Assembly: GCF_001885215.1 (NCBI RefSeq)
Contig: NZ_CP018091.1
Span: 1,984,001-2,048,000, forward strand
Source: Synechococcus sp. SynAce01
Lineage (GTDB): Bacteria; Cyanobacteriota; Cyanobacteriia; PCC-6307; Cyanobiaceae
Direction: 5' to 3'
Length of the DNA stretch: 64,000 nucleotides
The translations under genes and the position numbers were made by a program. Each line of letters starts with the position of its first letter. Position 1 is the stretch's first letter. A model generated the notes under the pieces. The model was given only the letters and a program-made list of their open reading frames with translations, ran no database searches and was not told the DNA's origin. Below are positions 1-9,409 of this stretch, piece by piece.

Positions 1-299
1 TCGGTCTCGAAGCGCACCTGCACGCTCTCGAGATGGCCGGTTCCACCGGCGGTCACCTGGCGATAGGTGGGGTTGTCTTTGGACCCACCGCTGTAGCCAC
101 TGACCGCATCGACCACTCCGGGGAGCACCTCAAGGTCGTGCTCCAGGCACCAGAAGCAACCACCGGCGAACACTGCCTCCTCGATCACGGCTTGAGCCGG
201 CGCTGCGGAAATCAGCAGGACGACCAGACCTAAGAGCAGACCACGCACAAGCCCAGACCAGCGCAGGGCACCGGAGTGGCTGGTCTGCTGATTCGTCAT
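1..299 (-). CDS. msrA: Peptide-methionine (S)-S-oxide reductase MsrA, secreted form, partial (C-terminus off window)
   Basis: MsrA reduces the S-epimer of methionine sulfoxide in damaged proteins. I translated this frame by hand from the ATG at 299; 99 codons are in the window and the frame runs off the left edge. Residues about 17-37 form a hydrophobic signal segment (GLLLGLVVLLISAAPAQA), after which the family core begins. The GCFWC motif carries the catalytic Cys48, followed by the usual GVVDAVSGYSGG and NPTYRQV segments. The signal peptide implies a periplasmic or thylakoid-lumen enzyme rather than the common cytosolic form. It lies downstream of lpxB on the same strand with a 53 bp gap. 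The family call is secure; localisation is inferred. Confidence 0.9.
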   Translation of the reverse strand, partial: MTNQQTSHSGALRWSGLVRGLLLGLVVLLISAAPAQAVIEEAVFAGGCFWCLEHDLEVLPGVVDAVSGYSGGSKDNPTYRQVTAGGTGHLESVQVRFET

Positions 300-352
300 G
301 GCCGGCTCAGAACTGGTGGTGGGGAAGGTTGTCCGATCATCTTGCAGGGCTG

Positions 353-1576
353 TCAACTCCGGTGGGAGAGGGGGGCGACGGCTTTTCGAGGTTCGGGGGT
401 CTCGGGCAGATGGTCGAGGATTTCGTTGGCCGCCCTGGCGGTGACACCCGGTTCGCCCAGGCACTTCCGCAGCCGGCGGTAGCCATCCAGCATCCGCTCG
501 CGCGCTGGGCCGGGATCCAGGAGTGGCAGGGCGGCCGCCACCACCGCCTCGGCACTGAAGCTGTCCTGGAGCAACTCCGGAACGAGCCGCTCAGAGAGCA
601 CCAGATTCACCGGTGAGATGTGATCGACGCGGAAGTGAAGAAGATGGTGGGCGGCCCAGGCTGTGGGGCGGCTGACGCGGTATCCGACCACTTGGGGCAC
701 CCCGCGCAGGGCCAGCTCCAAATTCACAGTCCCTGACTTTGTCAGGGCGAGGTCGGCGGCGGCAGAGAGGACCGGCCGCAGGCGGTCCGCCGCTGCGGCG
801 GGCACCACCTCACCCCGGACGCCAGCCTGACGCAGCAGGGCGGCCAGCGGGGCTTCGAATGCCGCCTGGCCCGCCGGCACTATCACCCGCAGGCCAGGGC
901 GCTGGCGCTGCAGTTCAGCCGCCGCTGCCGCCAGGGTGGGCACCAGATAGCGCATCTCCTGGCTGCGGGAAGCGGGCAGCAGCAGCAGCAATGTTTCGCC
1001 TGCCGCCAGGCCCAGTTGCTGGCGGGCCTCCTCCCGGCTGGGTTGCTCGCTGAGCGTGTCGAGCAGGGGGTGGCCCACCCAGGTCACGTCGGCTCCCCGC
1101 TCGGCGTAGAAGCGCGCTTCTTCCGGAAAGATCGCCAGGATGCGATCGGTGAAGCCGATCAGCCGGGTGCTGCCGCCCTCACCGATGCGGAACGCCCATT
1201 CCTGGGGTGCGATGTAGTACGTGATCGACACCTTCGGCAGCCGGCGTCTGAGGGTGAGCCCCAGGCTGACATTGGCTCCCATGTAATCGATCAGCACCAC
1301 ACCATCGGGCGGGGTCTGGCGCAGCAGCCGGCCCACCCGCCGCTGCAGGCGCAGGGTGGGCAGCACCAACGGCAGCGCTTCCCACAGCCCCATCGCCCCC
1401 ATCGGTGCGGTGTTCGCCAGCAGCCGGGCCCCGGCCCGTTCCATGCGCTCGCCGCCTAAGGCCAGGATCTCCAGCGGCAGTCCGCGCCGGGCGGCTTCGG
1501 CATGGAGGGCCTGGATCAGCAGCCCGCCTTGGAGATCCCCGGACACCTCGCCGGTGCTGATCAGCAGCCTGGCCAT
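353..1576 (-). CDS. lpxB: Lipid-A-disaccharide synthase LpxB
   Basis: This GT19 glycosyltransferase condenses UDP-diacylglucosamine with lipid X to give the lipid A disaccharide at the inner face of the plasma membrane. The 407-residue protein opens with [13 protein letters not shown], the family's N-terminal signature, and has [13 protein letters not shown] in its C-terminal half, near the UDP-sugar site. Length is normal. The ATG at 1576 overlaps the lpxA stop by one base (TGATG), which suggests translational coupling at the end of lpxC-fabZ-lpxA-lpxB. Cyanobacterial lipid A is simplified, but these early steps are retained. Confidence 0.95.
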   Translation of the reverse strand: MARLLISTGEVSGDLQGGLLIQALHAEAARRGLPLEILALGGERMERAGARLLANTAPMGAMGLWEALPLVLPTLRLQRRVGRLLRQTPPDGVVLIDYMGANVSLGLTLRRRLPKVSITYYIAPQEWAFRIGEGGSTRLIGFTDRILAIFPEEARFYAERGADVTWVGHPLLDTLSEQPSREEARQQLGLAAGETLLLLLPASRSQEMRYLVPTLAAAAAELQRQRPGLRVIVPAGQAAFEAPLAALLRQAGVRGEVVPAAAADRLRPVLSAAADLALTKSGTVNLELALRGVPQVVGYRVSRPTAWAAHHLLHFRVDHISPVNLVLSERLVPELLQDSFSAEAVVAAALPLLDPGPARERMLDGYRRLRKCLGEPGVTARAANEILDHLPETPEPRKAVAPLSHRS

Positions 1577-2397
1577 CAGCGGTGGTGGGGCAGGGGGCCG
1601 CGCCGTCCTGCGGTGATCGAGGCCTCAAGAAAGCTGCAGAGCTCTTCGGCGGCCGGCAACAGGTGGTCTTGGCGGATGCGGGCCAGGGCTTGCACCAGCA
1701 CCTGATCGCCGCGGTACAGGCGGTTCCAGACCTCCTGCAATTGCTTCAGTTCGGCACCATCGGCGCGGTCTGAGAGCCCGCTGCGGCGCAGGCCGATCCG
1801 GTTGAGCCCTCGCAGCCGCCCCGGATGGCCCTCAACGATCGCGAAGGGAGGCACATCGCGGTCGATGCGGCTCATCCCACCCACCATCGCCAGCTTGCCG
1901 ATGTGGACGAACTGATGAATGCCCAGCACCCCACCGATCACGGCCCGATCGCCAATCACCACGTGGCCGGCGATCGCCACACTGTTGGCCACCACAATCC
2001 CATCGGCCAGCTCACAGTTGTGGCCCACATGGCAATACGCCATCAGCAGATTGCCGCTGCCCAGTACGGTCTGCTCGCCATCGGCGGTGGCCCGATTGAT
2101 CGTGACGCATTCGCGAATGGTGTTGTCGTTGCCGAGCACCACTTCGGTGGGGGCGCCGCTGTACTTGAGATCCTGGGGTTCAAGTCCGATGCAGGCGCCA
2201 GGAAAGATGCGATTGCGCGCGCCCATGTGCACCCGCCCTTCGATCACCACGTGGGGGCCGATTTTGCTGCCGGGGCCGATCTGCACGTCCGGGCCGATCA
2301 CGGCAAACGGTCCGATTTCCACCCCACTGGCCAACTTGGCGTGGGGGTCCACCAAGGCAGTGGGATGGATCGATGTTTCCACGGCTGCGCTGGTCAT
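1576..2397 (-). CDS. lpxA: UDP-N-acetylglucosamine O-acyltransferase LpxA
   Basis: LpxA performs the first committed step of lipid A synthesis, moving a 3-hydroxyacyl chain from acyl-ACP to UDP-GlcNAc. The 273-residue protein begins with left-handed beta-helix hexapeptide repeats ([38 protein letters not shown]). His123 and His126 in MAYCHVGHN match the conserved catalytic region of the family. The C-terminal third is the usual alpha-helical domain with [11 protein letters not shown]. The ATG at 2397 lies five bases after the fabZ stop and the gene ends overlapping lpxB. No lpxD is present in this cluster. Confidence 0.95.
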   Translation of the reverse strand: MTSAAVETSIHPTALVDPHAKLASGVEIGPFAVIGPDVQIGPGSKIGPHVVIEGRVHMGARNRIFPGACIGLEPQDLKYSGAPTEVVLGNDNTIRECVTINRATADGEQTVLGSGNLLMAYCHVGHNCELADGIVVANSVAIAGHVVIGDRAVIGGVLGIHQFVHIGKLAMVGGMSRIDRDVPPFAIVEGHPGRLRGLNRIGLRRSGLSDRADGAELKQLQEVWNRLYRGDQVLVQALARIRQDHLLPAAEELCSFLEASITAGRRGPLPHHR

Positions 2398-2401
2398 TGG
2401 C

Positions 2402-2857
2402 TCAGTCCACCAGCGAGAACAGCAGGTCTCCGGAACACACGCGTTGTCCGTCCACCGTGACCTCGCCCTTCACTTTGCCGAAGCGCTGGCGTTTGAGCGA
2501 TAGGAGTTCGCAGCTGATCCGCAACTGATCGCCCGGCACCACCGGCCGACGAAAGCGCACACCATCGATTCCAGCAAAGACGAACAGGCCCTTGGGCAGT
2601 TCGGGCATCTGCACGAGGATCAAGCCGCCAACCTGGGCCATCGCCTCAACGATCAACACCCCGGGCATCATCGGCCGGCCAGGGAAATGGCCCTGGAACT
2701 GGGGTTCGTTGAGGGTGACGTTCTTGATGGCCACGGCACGCTTACCGGGCTCATGTTCGATCAGCCGGTCGACGAGGGCAAAGGGGTAACGGTGCGGCAA
2801 CAGATTGAGGATCTGCTCACTGGTCAGCAGAGGAGTGCCGGCGAGGGAAACGGTCAA
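2402..2857 (-). CDS. fabZ: 3-hydroxyacyl-[ACP] dehydratase FabZ
   Basis: FabZ dehydrates 3-hydroxyacyl-ACP in fatty acid elongation. It uses the same 3-hydroxyacyl-ACP pool as LpxA, which explains its place between lpxC and lpxA. The 151-residue hot-dog protein contains [13 protein letters not shown] with the active-site His, and [19 protein letters not shown] with the active-site Glu. The start appears to be TTG at 2857, sharing four bases with the lpxC stop (TTGA); no better start lies between there and the conserved core. Length is typical. Confidence 0.95.
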   Translation of the reverse strand: MTVSLAGTPLLTSEQILNLLPHRYPFALVDRLIEHEPGKRAVAIKNVTLNEPQFQGHFPGRPMMPGVLIVEAMAQVGGLILVQMPELPKGLFVFAGIDGVRFRRPVVPGDQLRISCELLSLKRQRFGKVKGEVTVDGQRVCSGDLLFSLVD

Positions 2858-3711
2858 CGGGCTTCAGGCAGGTCGGATTGTGCAGCCAGGGCCGCCGCCA
2901 GAGCGGTGTGCAGCCCATGGGATCCGCGGAAGGCAAACACCTGAGCTCGGGGCAAGCCCACCAGCGCCAGATCGCCCAGCAGGTCCAGCAGCTTATGGCG
3001 CACCGGCTCCTGGGCAAATCGCAGCGGTGGATTCAACCACTGCTGGCCATCGCAGACCAGGGCGTTACTGAGGTCGCCGCCCTTGATCAGGCCAGCCTTC
3101 TGAAGCTGTTCCACCTGCTCGCGGAAGCCGAAGGTGCGGGCCGGTGCGATCTCGCTCACAAAACTCCGGGGGGTGAGTTCGAGGGAATAGAGCTGCCGGC
3201 CGATCGCCGGCTGGCTGAATTCGATCGCCGCGCCGATCCAGGGGCTGGTGCTGGGCAGTGCGGTGGCGAAGCTCTGGCCTTGCTGCAGGGTGATCGGGGC
3301 TGAGAGCTCCTGCAGGGGCGCCCGTTCGCCGAGGGTCGTCAGCCCTGCCTCGGCGATCGCCTCCACCCAGGCGAGGGCGGAGCCGTCGAGGAGGGGCACC
3401 TCCTCACCGTCCACGAGGATGTCGAGGTGGCTGAGGCCGGTGCCGACGATGGCGGCGAGCAGATGCTCAACGGTGGCCAGACGGCGCTGATCGAACCTGA
3501 GCGCCGTGCAGAGCTGGGTTTCGCAGACCTGGGAGGGATGGAGAGGGGTCAGCGCACCACCGGGCTGATTCAGCCAGCCCAACCGGTAGCCGGCCTGGTT
3601 GCTTGGCTCCAGGCGCACCTTTGACGTGGTGCCGCTGTGCAGGCCCACGCCCTGGCATTCAAGCGGGGCCGTCAGCGTTAGGGCCTGGGCATAGGTCTCA
3701 GGCCAGATCAT
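2854..3711 (-). CDS. lpxC: UDP-3-O-acyl-N-acetylglucosamine deacetylase LpxC
   Basis: This zinc amidase removes the acetyl group from UDP-3-O-acyl-GlcNAc, the first irreversible step of lipid A synthesis. The 285-residue protein shows [11 protein letters not shown] near the N-terminus, [14 protein letters not shown] with a zinc-ligand His, the [16 protein letters not shown] segment, and [15 protein letters not shown] with the second His and Asp ligands. Length is normal. It starts at ATG 3711, two bases after the bamA stop, so bamA and the lpx genes probably form one transcript. Confidence 0.95.
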   Translation of the reverse strand: MIWPETYAQALTLTAPLECQGVGLHSGTTSKVRLEPSNQAGYRLGWLNQPGGALTPLHPSQVCETQLCTALRFDQRRLATVEHLLAAIVGTGLSHLDILVDGEEVPLLDGSALAWVEAIAEAGLTTLGERAPLQELSAPITLQQGQSFATALPSTSPWIGAAIEFSQPAIGRQLYSLELTPRSFVSEIAPARTFGFREQVEQLQKAGLIKGGDLSNALVCDGQQWLNPPLRFAQEPVRHKLLDLLGDLALVGLPRAQVFAFRGSHGLHTALAAALAAQSDLPEAR

Positions 3712-3713
3712 GC

Positions 3714-6164
3714 TCAGAATTTCCAGCCAACCCCGAGGTTGAAGCGCCAGTCACCGCTGAAGTCACGGCTGGCCACCTCCAGGCGCAACGGCCCGACCGG
3801 CGTTGTCACGATCAGGCCGGTGCCCACCGAGAAGCCACTGCCTGGCTTGTTCAGCAGGCCGCCGGGATTGCCCTGCACATTCGACTGGGTGCCGAAGGTG
3901 GTGCCGCCATCGATGAACACTTGCCCGCTGATGATGCTGAACAGGGGAAAGCGGTATTCGATGGTGGCCTCCCCGAAGCTGCTGCCCACACCGAGGTCAC
4001 AGTCGGAGAAGCCGCGCACGGAGTTCGATCCGCCCAGGCAGAAGGCTTCGTAGGGAGGCAGGTCGCCGATGTTGGTGCCCGCCGTGACCTGAAAGGCCAG
4101 GGCCTGTTTGCAATCGGTTGGTTCGCCAGGCTCCGGCCGGCAGCCTCTGTAGAACTTCAACCAGTTCACCGGGATGAAGAAGGAGTAGCTGCCGCGCAGG
4201 CGATTGAAGGTAGGGGAATCCGGGCCCACCGAGACGAACTGCTCGGTGCTGACGCTCAGAAAGCTGCCTGAGGTGGGGTTGCGCGGGTCGTTGAGGGTGT
4301 TGCGGGTGGCGGCTACACGCAGAGCCACCAACTGGTTGCTGCTGGCGCAATTGAAGGCGACACAGACCACATTCTCGATCGGCGCCTCGTCACCGTCGAA
4401 ATTGTTGGTGCTCACGCCGAATGGCATGGATTCACCGGCGAAGTTGATCGGCCTCACTTCCTGGGCACTCGCCCCCAGCACGATGTTCCACATCGCCCGC
4501 TTGAACGGGTCGCCGCTATTGAGAGGCCGCACGAACTGGATGTTGCCACCCACCCGCTGGATCGCGATCGAATTGCCGTCGTAGTCAAACCAGCTGTTCC
4601 CTGGGGATTCGTCTTCGGCCTCATTGACGGAATCGAAGCGACGGCCTTCCGGGTTGCTCCTGGAGTTGATGTTGTAAGCAACGCTCGTGCTCGGAGCTTC
4701 GTAGAAGTCCGAGGCGGTGTTGATGTTGCCGTTGTCCTGGCTTTGATAGATCTGGGGAACGTCCCGACTGATGAACAACCGGGCCCGGAAGGCTGTGCGG
4801 TACTTGTCGCCTTTGATCCAGGGATCCGTGAACGAGATATCGGCCAGGCCGCCGAACTGCCCGTAGGTGAAGTTGACCGACATATCCCAGGCGCGGCCGA
4901 TCAGGTTGGTGTCCTGGAGCTGAATTTGGCCGAAAACCCCCTGGCTCTGGCTGTAGCCGAGACCCCCTGAGAGAGAGCCAGTGGACTGCTCGACCATCCC
5001 CAGCACAATCACCACCTCGCCTGGCGTGGCAGGAACCGGCCGCAGAGTCACCTTGACATCGCCGAACAGGCCGGTGCCGTAAAGGCGCTTGATGTCTTCC
5101 TCGAGGTTGCGGCGGTTGAAGATCTCCCCCGGCTTCGTCGAGATCTCCCTGGTGACCACCCAGGGCTTGGTTTTGCCACGGATCGGTTCGCCCTCGTCGT
5201 TGGTGGCCGAACCCTCCCTGTTGAGAAATTGCACCTCCACCCCCTGGACGGTGCCTTCGCGAACGGTCAGTTCCACCACCCCCTCCGGGCTGACCCGACT
5301 CGGTCCAGTGATCCTGGCGAGCGAATAGCCCTGGTCCGAGTACCAGGTCTGCAACTCCTGCACGCGGGCCTGCAGGGTGTTGAGGTTGAGGGTCCTGTCG
5401 AAGTCGGCGGCGAAGGTGTCTTCGAGAACCTCCGGGGGAAGCTTGATGTCAGCTGTGCTGAACTCCACCTTCTGGAGCACGGGGTTGGCCGTGGCGATCA
5501 CCACCAGTTGCACGCCGAGCGGGCCGTCCACCGGTTGGATGCGCACATCCGAAAACCAGCCGCTGGCATAGATGGCGGCGAGATCGGTCTGAAGCTCAGA
5601 ACGGGAGACGCGGCTGCCGGGTCGGACCACCATGGCGTCGTAGACGGCCAGCTCCAGCCGTTCCGCCTCGGGGTGGCCATCAAGACCCTCGACCACGACC
5701 TCACTGATCAGCACCTTCGGCTCAGTTGGGCTCTCGGGCGCCAGGCTGCCCGGGCCTGGCGTGAGCGGGGCTGTTTGGGGCGGAGAGACCGGAATGGTGG
5801 TGTCCACTCCTGCTGGAGCCTCTGGCTGGCCTTCAAGCAGCTCTGCTGGCTCAGGGGTTGGCTCAGGGGCCTGGTCCGCATCGAGCGGGTCAGGCTGGCT
5901 CGATTGGGGCTCAGTGGATTCGGGTTCGCTTGCTTCGGCCTCAGGCGCCAGGGCTTCAGGCGTTAAGGCTTCAGGCTCCTCGGGTTGGGCCTGGGCGAGT
6001 TCGGCTTGGCTCTGGGCCGGATCGCCCTGGGCCTGAACCCGCGCCGGTGCCAGCAGCGAACAGAAAGCCAGCAGTGGCAGGGCCGCCATCAGGCCGACAG
6101 TGCCGTGCCGACGGATCCACCCAGAGAGGGAATCGGTGCTCGGGGCGTTGCGGGTGCCACCCAT
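3714..6164 (-). CDS. bamA: BamA/Omp85 outer-membrane protein assembly factor
   Basis: Omp85 proteins fold and insert beta-barrel proteins into the outer membrane. The frame opens at a TTG (6179), but the ATG at 6164 gives a better 816-residue start with a basic stretch (WIRRHG) before a hydrophobic signal ending near ARVQAQ. A Pro/Glu/Ala-rich linker of about 100 residues follows. POTRA modules then begin around KVLISEVVVEGL, with further modules near VLQKVEFSTADI and GTVQGVEVQFLN. The 16-strand barrel carries the CLGGSNSVRGF motif and ends in aromatic GVGWKF, the usual C-terminal signature. The long acidic linker is the one unusual feature. Confidence 0.93.
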   Translation of the reverse strand: MGGTRNAPSTDSLSGWIRRHGTVGLMAALPLLAFCSLLAPARVQAQGDPAQSQAELAQAQPEEPEALTPEALAPEAEASEPESTEPQSSQPDPLDADQAPEPTPEPAELLEGQPEAPAGVDTTIPVSPPQTAPLTPGPGSLAPESPTEPKVLISEVVVEGLDGHPEAERLELAVYDAMVVRPGSRVSRSELQTDLAAIYASGWFSDVRIQPVDGPLGVQLVVIATANPVLQKVEFSTADIKLPPEVLEDTFAADFDRTLNLNTLQARVQELQTWYSDQGYSLARITGPSRVSPEGVVELTVREGTVQGVEVQFLNREGSATNDEGEPIRGKTKPWVVTREISTKPGEIFNRRNLEEDIKRLYGTGLFGDVKVTLRPVPATPGEVVIVLGMVEQSTGSLSGGLGYSQSQGVFGQIQLQDTNLIGRAWDMSVNFTYGQFGGLADISFTDPWIKGDKYRTAFRARLFISRDVPQIYQSQDNGNINTASDFYEAPSTSVAYNINSRSNPEGRRFDSVNEAEDESPGNSWFDYDGNSIAIQRVGGNIQFVRPLNSGDPFKRAMWNIVLGASAQEVRPINFAGESMPFGVSTNNFDGDEAPIENVVCVAFNCASSNQLVALRVAATRNTLNDPRNPTSGSFLSVSTEQFVSVGPDSPTFNRLRGSYSFFIPVNWLKFYRGCRPEPGEPTDCKQALAFQVTAGTNIGDLPPYEAFCLGGSNSVRGFSDCDLGVGSSFGEATIEYRFPLFSIISGQVFIDGGTTFGTQSNVQGNPGGLLNKPGSGFSVGTGLIVTTPVGPLRLEVASRDFSGDWRFNLGVGWKF

Positions 6165-6207
6165 GATTCTCCGAGGCAATACGGCTACGCCGCAAATTGC
6201 CGTGACC

Positions 6208-6963
6208 TTACCGGTAGACGCGGGGTTGAGGGCAAACCCCTTGGACCCGTTTCAGGACCTCCCCATAGGCTTCGATCACGCCACCGAGGTCCTGCCGGAA
6301 GCGATCCTTGTCCAGAATTCGATCGCTGGGATCCTCCACTTGGCAGTCCCAGAGCCGACAGGTGTCCGGGCTGATCTCATCGGCAAGCACCATTTCACCG
6401 CCTGTGGTGAAGCCGAACTCAAGCTTGAAATCCACTAATTCAAGCTGCACACCGCTGAACAGATCTCGCAACAGGGCGTTGATCCAGCGGGCCAGCCGCT
6501 CCAGTTCAAGGCGTTGCTCGCCCGTCACCAGAGCCAGCCATTCCAGCCTGGCCTCGGTGAGCAGCGGATCCTCGAACGCGTCGTCCTTGTAGTACAGATC
6601 GAGCAGCGGTGGCTTCAGCGGGGTGCCAGCCGCGATCGGTAGCTGGCGGCAGAGTGAGCCTGCCGCCAGATTGCGGATCACCACCTCCAGGGGGATCACC
6701 CGCACCGGTTGCACCAGCATCCAGCGGTCGCCATCGATCCCCCGGTAATGGGTGGGTACCCCAGCCGCCGCCAGATGTTCGAGCAAGAGGGCGGAGATCC
6801 GGCAGTTGAGTGGCCCCTTCCCCTGCAACTGGGCCTTCTTGAGGGCGTTGAAGGCTGTGGCGTCATCCTTGAATTCGACGGCCAGCAGGTCGCTCTGATC
6901 GGTGCGAAAAACACGTTTGGCCTTGCCCTCATAGAGCAGGGGGCCGAGCTGGTAAGCAGTCAT
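6208..6963 (-). CDS. purC: Phosphoribosylaminoimidazole-succinocarboxamide synthase PurC
   Basis: PurC couples CAIR with aspartate using ATP to give SAICAR in purine synthesis. The 251-residue protein begins with [11 protein letters not shown], the nucleotide-binding loop of the family. It also has [13 protein letters not shown]-type core sequence ([15 protein letters not shown]), FKLEFGF, and [14 protein letters not shown]. The ATG at 6963 overlaps by four bases (ATGA) the stop of the upstream unknown gene. PurD, another enzyme of the pathway, is about 1.1 kb away on the opposite strand. Confidence 0.96.
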   Translation of the reverse strand: MTAYQLGPLLYEGKAKRVFRTDQSDLLAVEFKDDATAFNALKKAQLQGKGPLNCRISALLLEHLAAAGVPTHYRGIDGDRWMLVQPVRVIPLEVVIRNLAAGSLCRQLPIAAGTPLKPPLLDLYYKDDAFEDPLLTEARLEWLALVTGEQRLELERLARWINALLRDLFSGVQLELVDFKLEFGFTTGGEMVLADEISPDTCRLWDCQVEDPSDRILDKDRFRQDLGGVIEAYGEVLKRVQGVCPQPRVYR

Positions 6964-8042
6964 GGCGCAGGGGGGGACGGCAAGGGAACGGCAGGGGACG
7001 GGGTGGGGGTGTGCCCGCCACCCGAGCGGGGCGAGCGCAAGGCCCGCTCCAGTTGCTCGGCCCGGACCCTCTCGGCCGGGTCGTTACGCCGCAGCAGCCA
7101 TTCGGCATAGGCATCGTCGATGCGCTGACTGAGCCGCAGGCGCCGCGCCTCACTGGCGCTGGAATCTGTGCCAGCGGCCTGTTGCAGGCTGGCCTGCAGA
7201 TCGAGCAGTTCGGCGGCCAAACCCCAGGCGGCGGCCGCGGCGGCCTGGTCCAGGGCCATGTCCAGCAAGCGATTGCGTTCGGCGATCGGCATGGTCTCCA
7301 ACACCAGGGCGGCCCGCTGCAGTCGCTGGGCTGCCACCCGCCCAGGCAGCCGGCCAGCCAGCAACAGGGCGGCGGCCTCCTGCTGATGGCCCTGCACGGC
7401 CAGATGATCGGCGAGTACGTCAAGGGCAGGCCTGGTTTCCAGGCTGCCGTCCTCCTGGCGCCGCATCGGCAGGGGCGTGAACTCGAGGCTGGCCAGATCC
7501 CCGGCGGCCAGGCGCCGCAAGGCTTCGGCAGCGCGGCGATGGTTCAGCCCCGCATTGGCCGCGCGCCATTGCTGAATCAACCATTGCTGACGCTCGGTTC
7601 CTGCGGCCGGGCCATAGCGATCGAGCACGGTGAGGGCCGCCTCCGGCGCCCGGCAGCTGATCAGGGCATTGGCGTTGGTGATCACCACATCGAATGGTTG
7701 GGGGGCCGGCCGCAGCTCCAGTAGCCGCTCCCGCATTTGCCGCAGCCGCTCGGGTAGATCGAAGCGGGCCGACTCCTGACAGGCCTGCTCAAAGGCTGGT
7801 AGTTCATCGCCAGCCAGGACGGCCGCAAACGCCTCGTCCGTCATGGCCATTGGAACCGCTTGCAGGGGTTCCAATGGCAGAGGTTCCACTGGTAGGGGGA
7901 ACGGCTGGGCGCTGCCAAGCGCAGAGCCACCAGGCAGCAAGGCCGGAACCAGGAGCAGCCCAGCCATCCAGGATGGCCATCGCCCCGGCGCGGCCGCCCA
8001 GATGTAAAGAAGGAACGACACGTCGGGCGATCCAAGGGCCAC
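6960..8042 (-). CDS. Unknown exported or membrane-anchored helical-repeat protein
   Basis: I do not recognise a named family. The 360-residue frame opens at GTG 8042; an ATG at 7967 ([14 protein letters not shown]) is an alternative. Either start leaves one N-terminal hydrophobic segment (residues about 26-44) that looks like a signal peptide or anchor, followed by a Pro/Leu-rich spacer. The rest is Ala/Leu/Arg-rich helix, including [25 protein letters not shown] and [14 protein letters not shown], reminiscent of tetratricopeptide-like repeats. The C-terminus is a Pro/Ser-rich tail. The four-base overlap with purC implies coupled translation. Function unknown. Confidence 0.75.
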   Translation of the reverse strand: MALGSPDVSFLLYIWAAAPGRWPSWMAGLLLVPALLPGGSALGSAQPFPLPVEPLPLEPLQAVPMAMTDEAFAAVLAGDELPAFEQACQESARFDLPERLRQMRERLLELRPAPQPFDVVITNANALISCRAPEAALTVLDRYGPAAGTERQQWLIQQWRAANAGLNHRRAAEALRRLAAGDLASLEFTPLPMRRQEDGSLETRPALDVLADHLAVQGHQQEAAALLLAGRLPGRVAAQRLQRAALVLETMPIAERNRLLDMALDQAAAAAAWGLAAELLDLQASLQQAAGTDSSASEARRLRLSQRIDDAYAEWLLRRNDPAERVRAEQLERALRSPRSGGGHTPTPSPAVPLPSPPAP

Positions 8043-8079
8043 AACCTAGGGAACCGCCCCCACCGTTCCGATTGATCCG

Positions 8080-9384
8080 ATGACACCACTGGACCCTGCA
8101 ACCGCTGCCACCCCCTCCCTGGTCCTGGTGGTGGGCTCCGGGGGGCGGGAAAATGCCCTCGCCTGGGCTCTGCGTCGCTGCCCGGGGGTCGAGCGGGTCT
8201 GGGTGGCGCCGGGTAACGGTGGAACGGCCAGCCAGCTGGGCTGCGAGCCCCTGCCGTTGGCCGCGAATGATCACGCCGGCCTGATCGCCGCCTGCCTGGA
8301 GCGTCAGGTGCAGCTTGTGGTGGTTGGACCGGAAGGCCCTCTGGCCGATGGATTGGCCGATCGCCTGCGTGAAGCTGGGCTGGCGGTGTTCGGGCCCGGC
8401 GGCGATGGCGCCAAGCTCGAGTCGAGCAAGCAGTGGGCCAAGGAACTCATGCAGGAGGCTGGCGTTCCGACGGCCGCCTACTGGGCCCCCACAAGCCGTG
8501 AGCAGGCCCTGGAGGTGGTCGAGAGCCATGGCTTGCCGCTGGTCGTCAAGGCCGATGGGCTGGCGGCCGGCAAGGGGGTCACCGTGGCCGACAGCCTGGC
8601 GACGACCCGGCAGGCCATTGAGGACATTTTTGATGGCCGCTTCACCAGCCCGGCCCTGGTGCTTGAAGAGCGGCTCAGCGGGCCGGAGGTCTCGGTGTTT
8701 GCCCTCACCGATGGCCGCACGATGGTGCTGCTCCCGCCGGCCCAGGATCACAAAAGAATCGGTGAAGGAGATACGGGTCCGAACACCGGCGGCATGGGCG
8801 CCTATGCCCCTGCCCCCCTGCTCGATGCCGATGGCCTGGAGAGGGTGCGTCAGCTGGTGCTCGAGCCCACCTTGAGGGCGTTAAGGGCGCGCGGCATCGA
8901 CTATCGCGGCGTCATCTATGCCGGGCTGATGCTCACCCCTGATGGCCTCAAGGTGATCGAATTCAATTGCCGTTTCGGCGACCCTGAATGTCAGACCCTG
9001 ATGCCCCTGCTGGGAGGCGAACTGGCGCAGGTGTTGCTGGCCTGCGCCAGCGGCAAGCTTGCCGAGGCGCCAAGCCTGGGCGTGGCGGAGGCTTGCAGTG
9101 CCTGCGTGGTGGCCGCCGCTGCCGGCTACCCCGATGAGCCTCGGCTCGGGGATGTGATCGAGGATCAGCTGGCCGCCAGCGCCGATCGTCAGTTGTTCCA
9201 TGCCGGCAGCCGGCAGGAGCCTGGTGGCGCGATCGTTACGGCGGGCGGGCGTGTGTTGGCCGTGGTGGCCCAGGCGAAGGATTTCGACGCCGCCTTCTCG
9301 GCGGCTTACTCCGGGCTCGAGCAGGTGCGCTTCGACGGGATGCTTTATCGCCGCGATATTGGCCATCAGGTGCGGCGCTCCTAG
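8080..9384 (+). CDS. purD: Phosphoribosylamine-glycine ligase PurD
   Basis: PurD makes glycinamide ribonucleotide from phosphoribosylamine, glycine and ATP, the second step of purine synthesis. The 434-residue ATP-grasp protein has an N-terminal glycine-rich VVGSGGRENALAWAL, the ATP-binding LVVKADGLAAGKGV, HKRIGEGDTGPNTGGMG, and the metal-binding EFNCRFGDPECQ. Length is normal. It is divergent from the unknown gene and purC with a 37 bp spacer, so their promoters must overlap. nblS follows 25 bp downstream, so the kinase may be partly cotranscribed with it. Confidence 0.97.
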   Translation: MTPLDPATAATPSLVLVVGSGGRENALAWALRRCPGVERVWVAPGNGGTASQLGCEPLPLAANDHAGLIAACLERQVQLVVVGPEGPLADGLADRLREAGLAVFGPGGDGAKLESSKQWAKELMQEAGVPTAAYWAPTSREQALEVVESHGLPLVVKADGLAAGKGVTVADSLATTRQAIEDIFDGRFTSPALVLEERLSGPEVSVFALTDGRTMVLLPPAQDHKRIGEGDTGPNTGGMGAYAPAPLLDADGLERVRQLVLEPTLRALRARGIDYRGVIYAGLMLTPDGLKVIEFNCRFGDPECQTLMPLLGGELAQVLLACASGKLAEAPSLGVAEACSACVVAAAAGYPDEPRLGDVIEDQLAASADRQLFHAGSRQEPGGAIVTAGGRVLAVVAQAKDFDAAFSAAYSGLEQVRFDGMLYRRDIGHQVRRS

Positions 9385-9409
9385 GGTGGGCTAAAGCGAC
9401 GGTTGGGTT

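Noticed and set aside
3603-6374. Several long plus-strand frames across bamA and purC
   Set aside because: All are shadows of well-supported minus-strand genes, with compositionally odd products.
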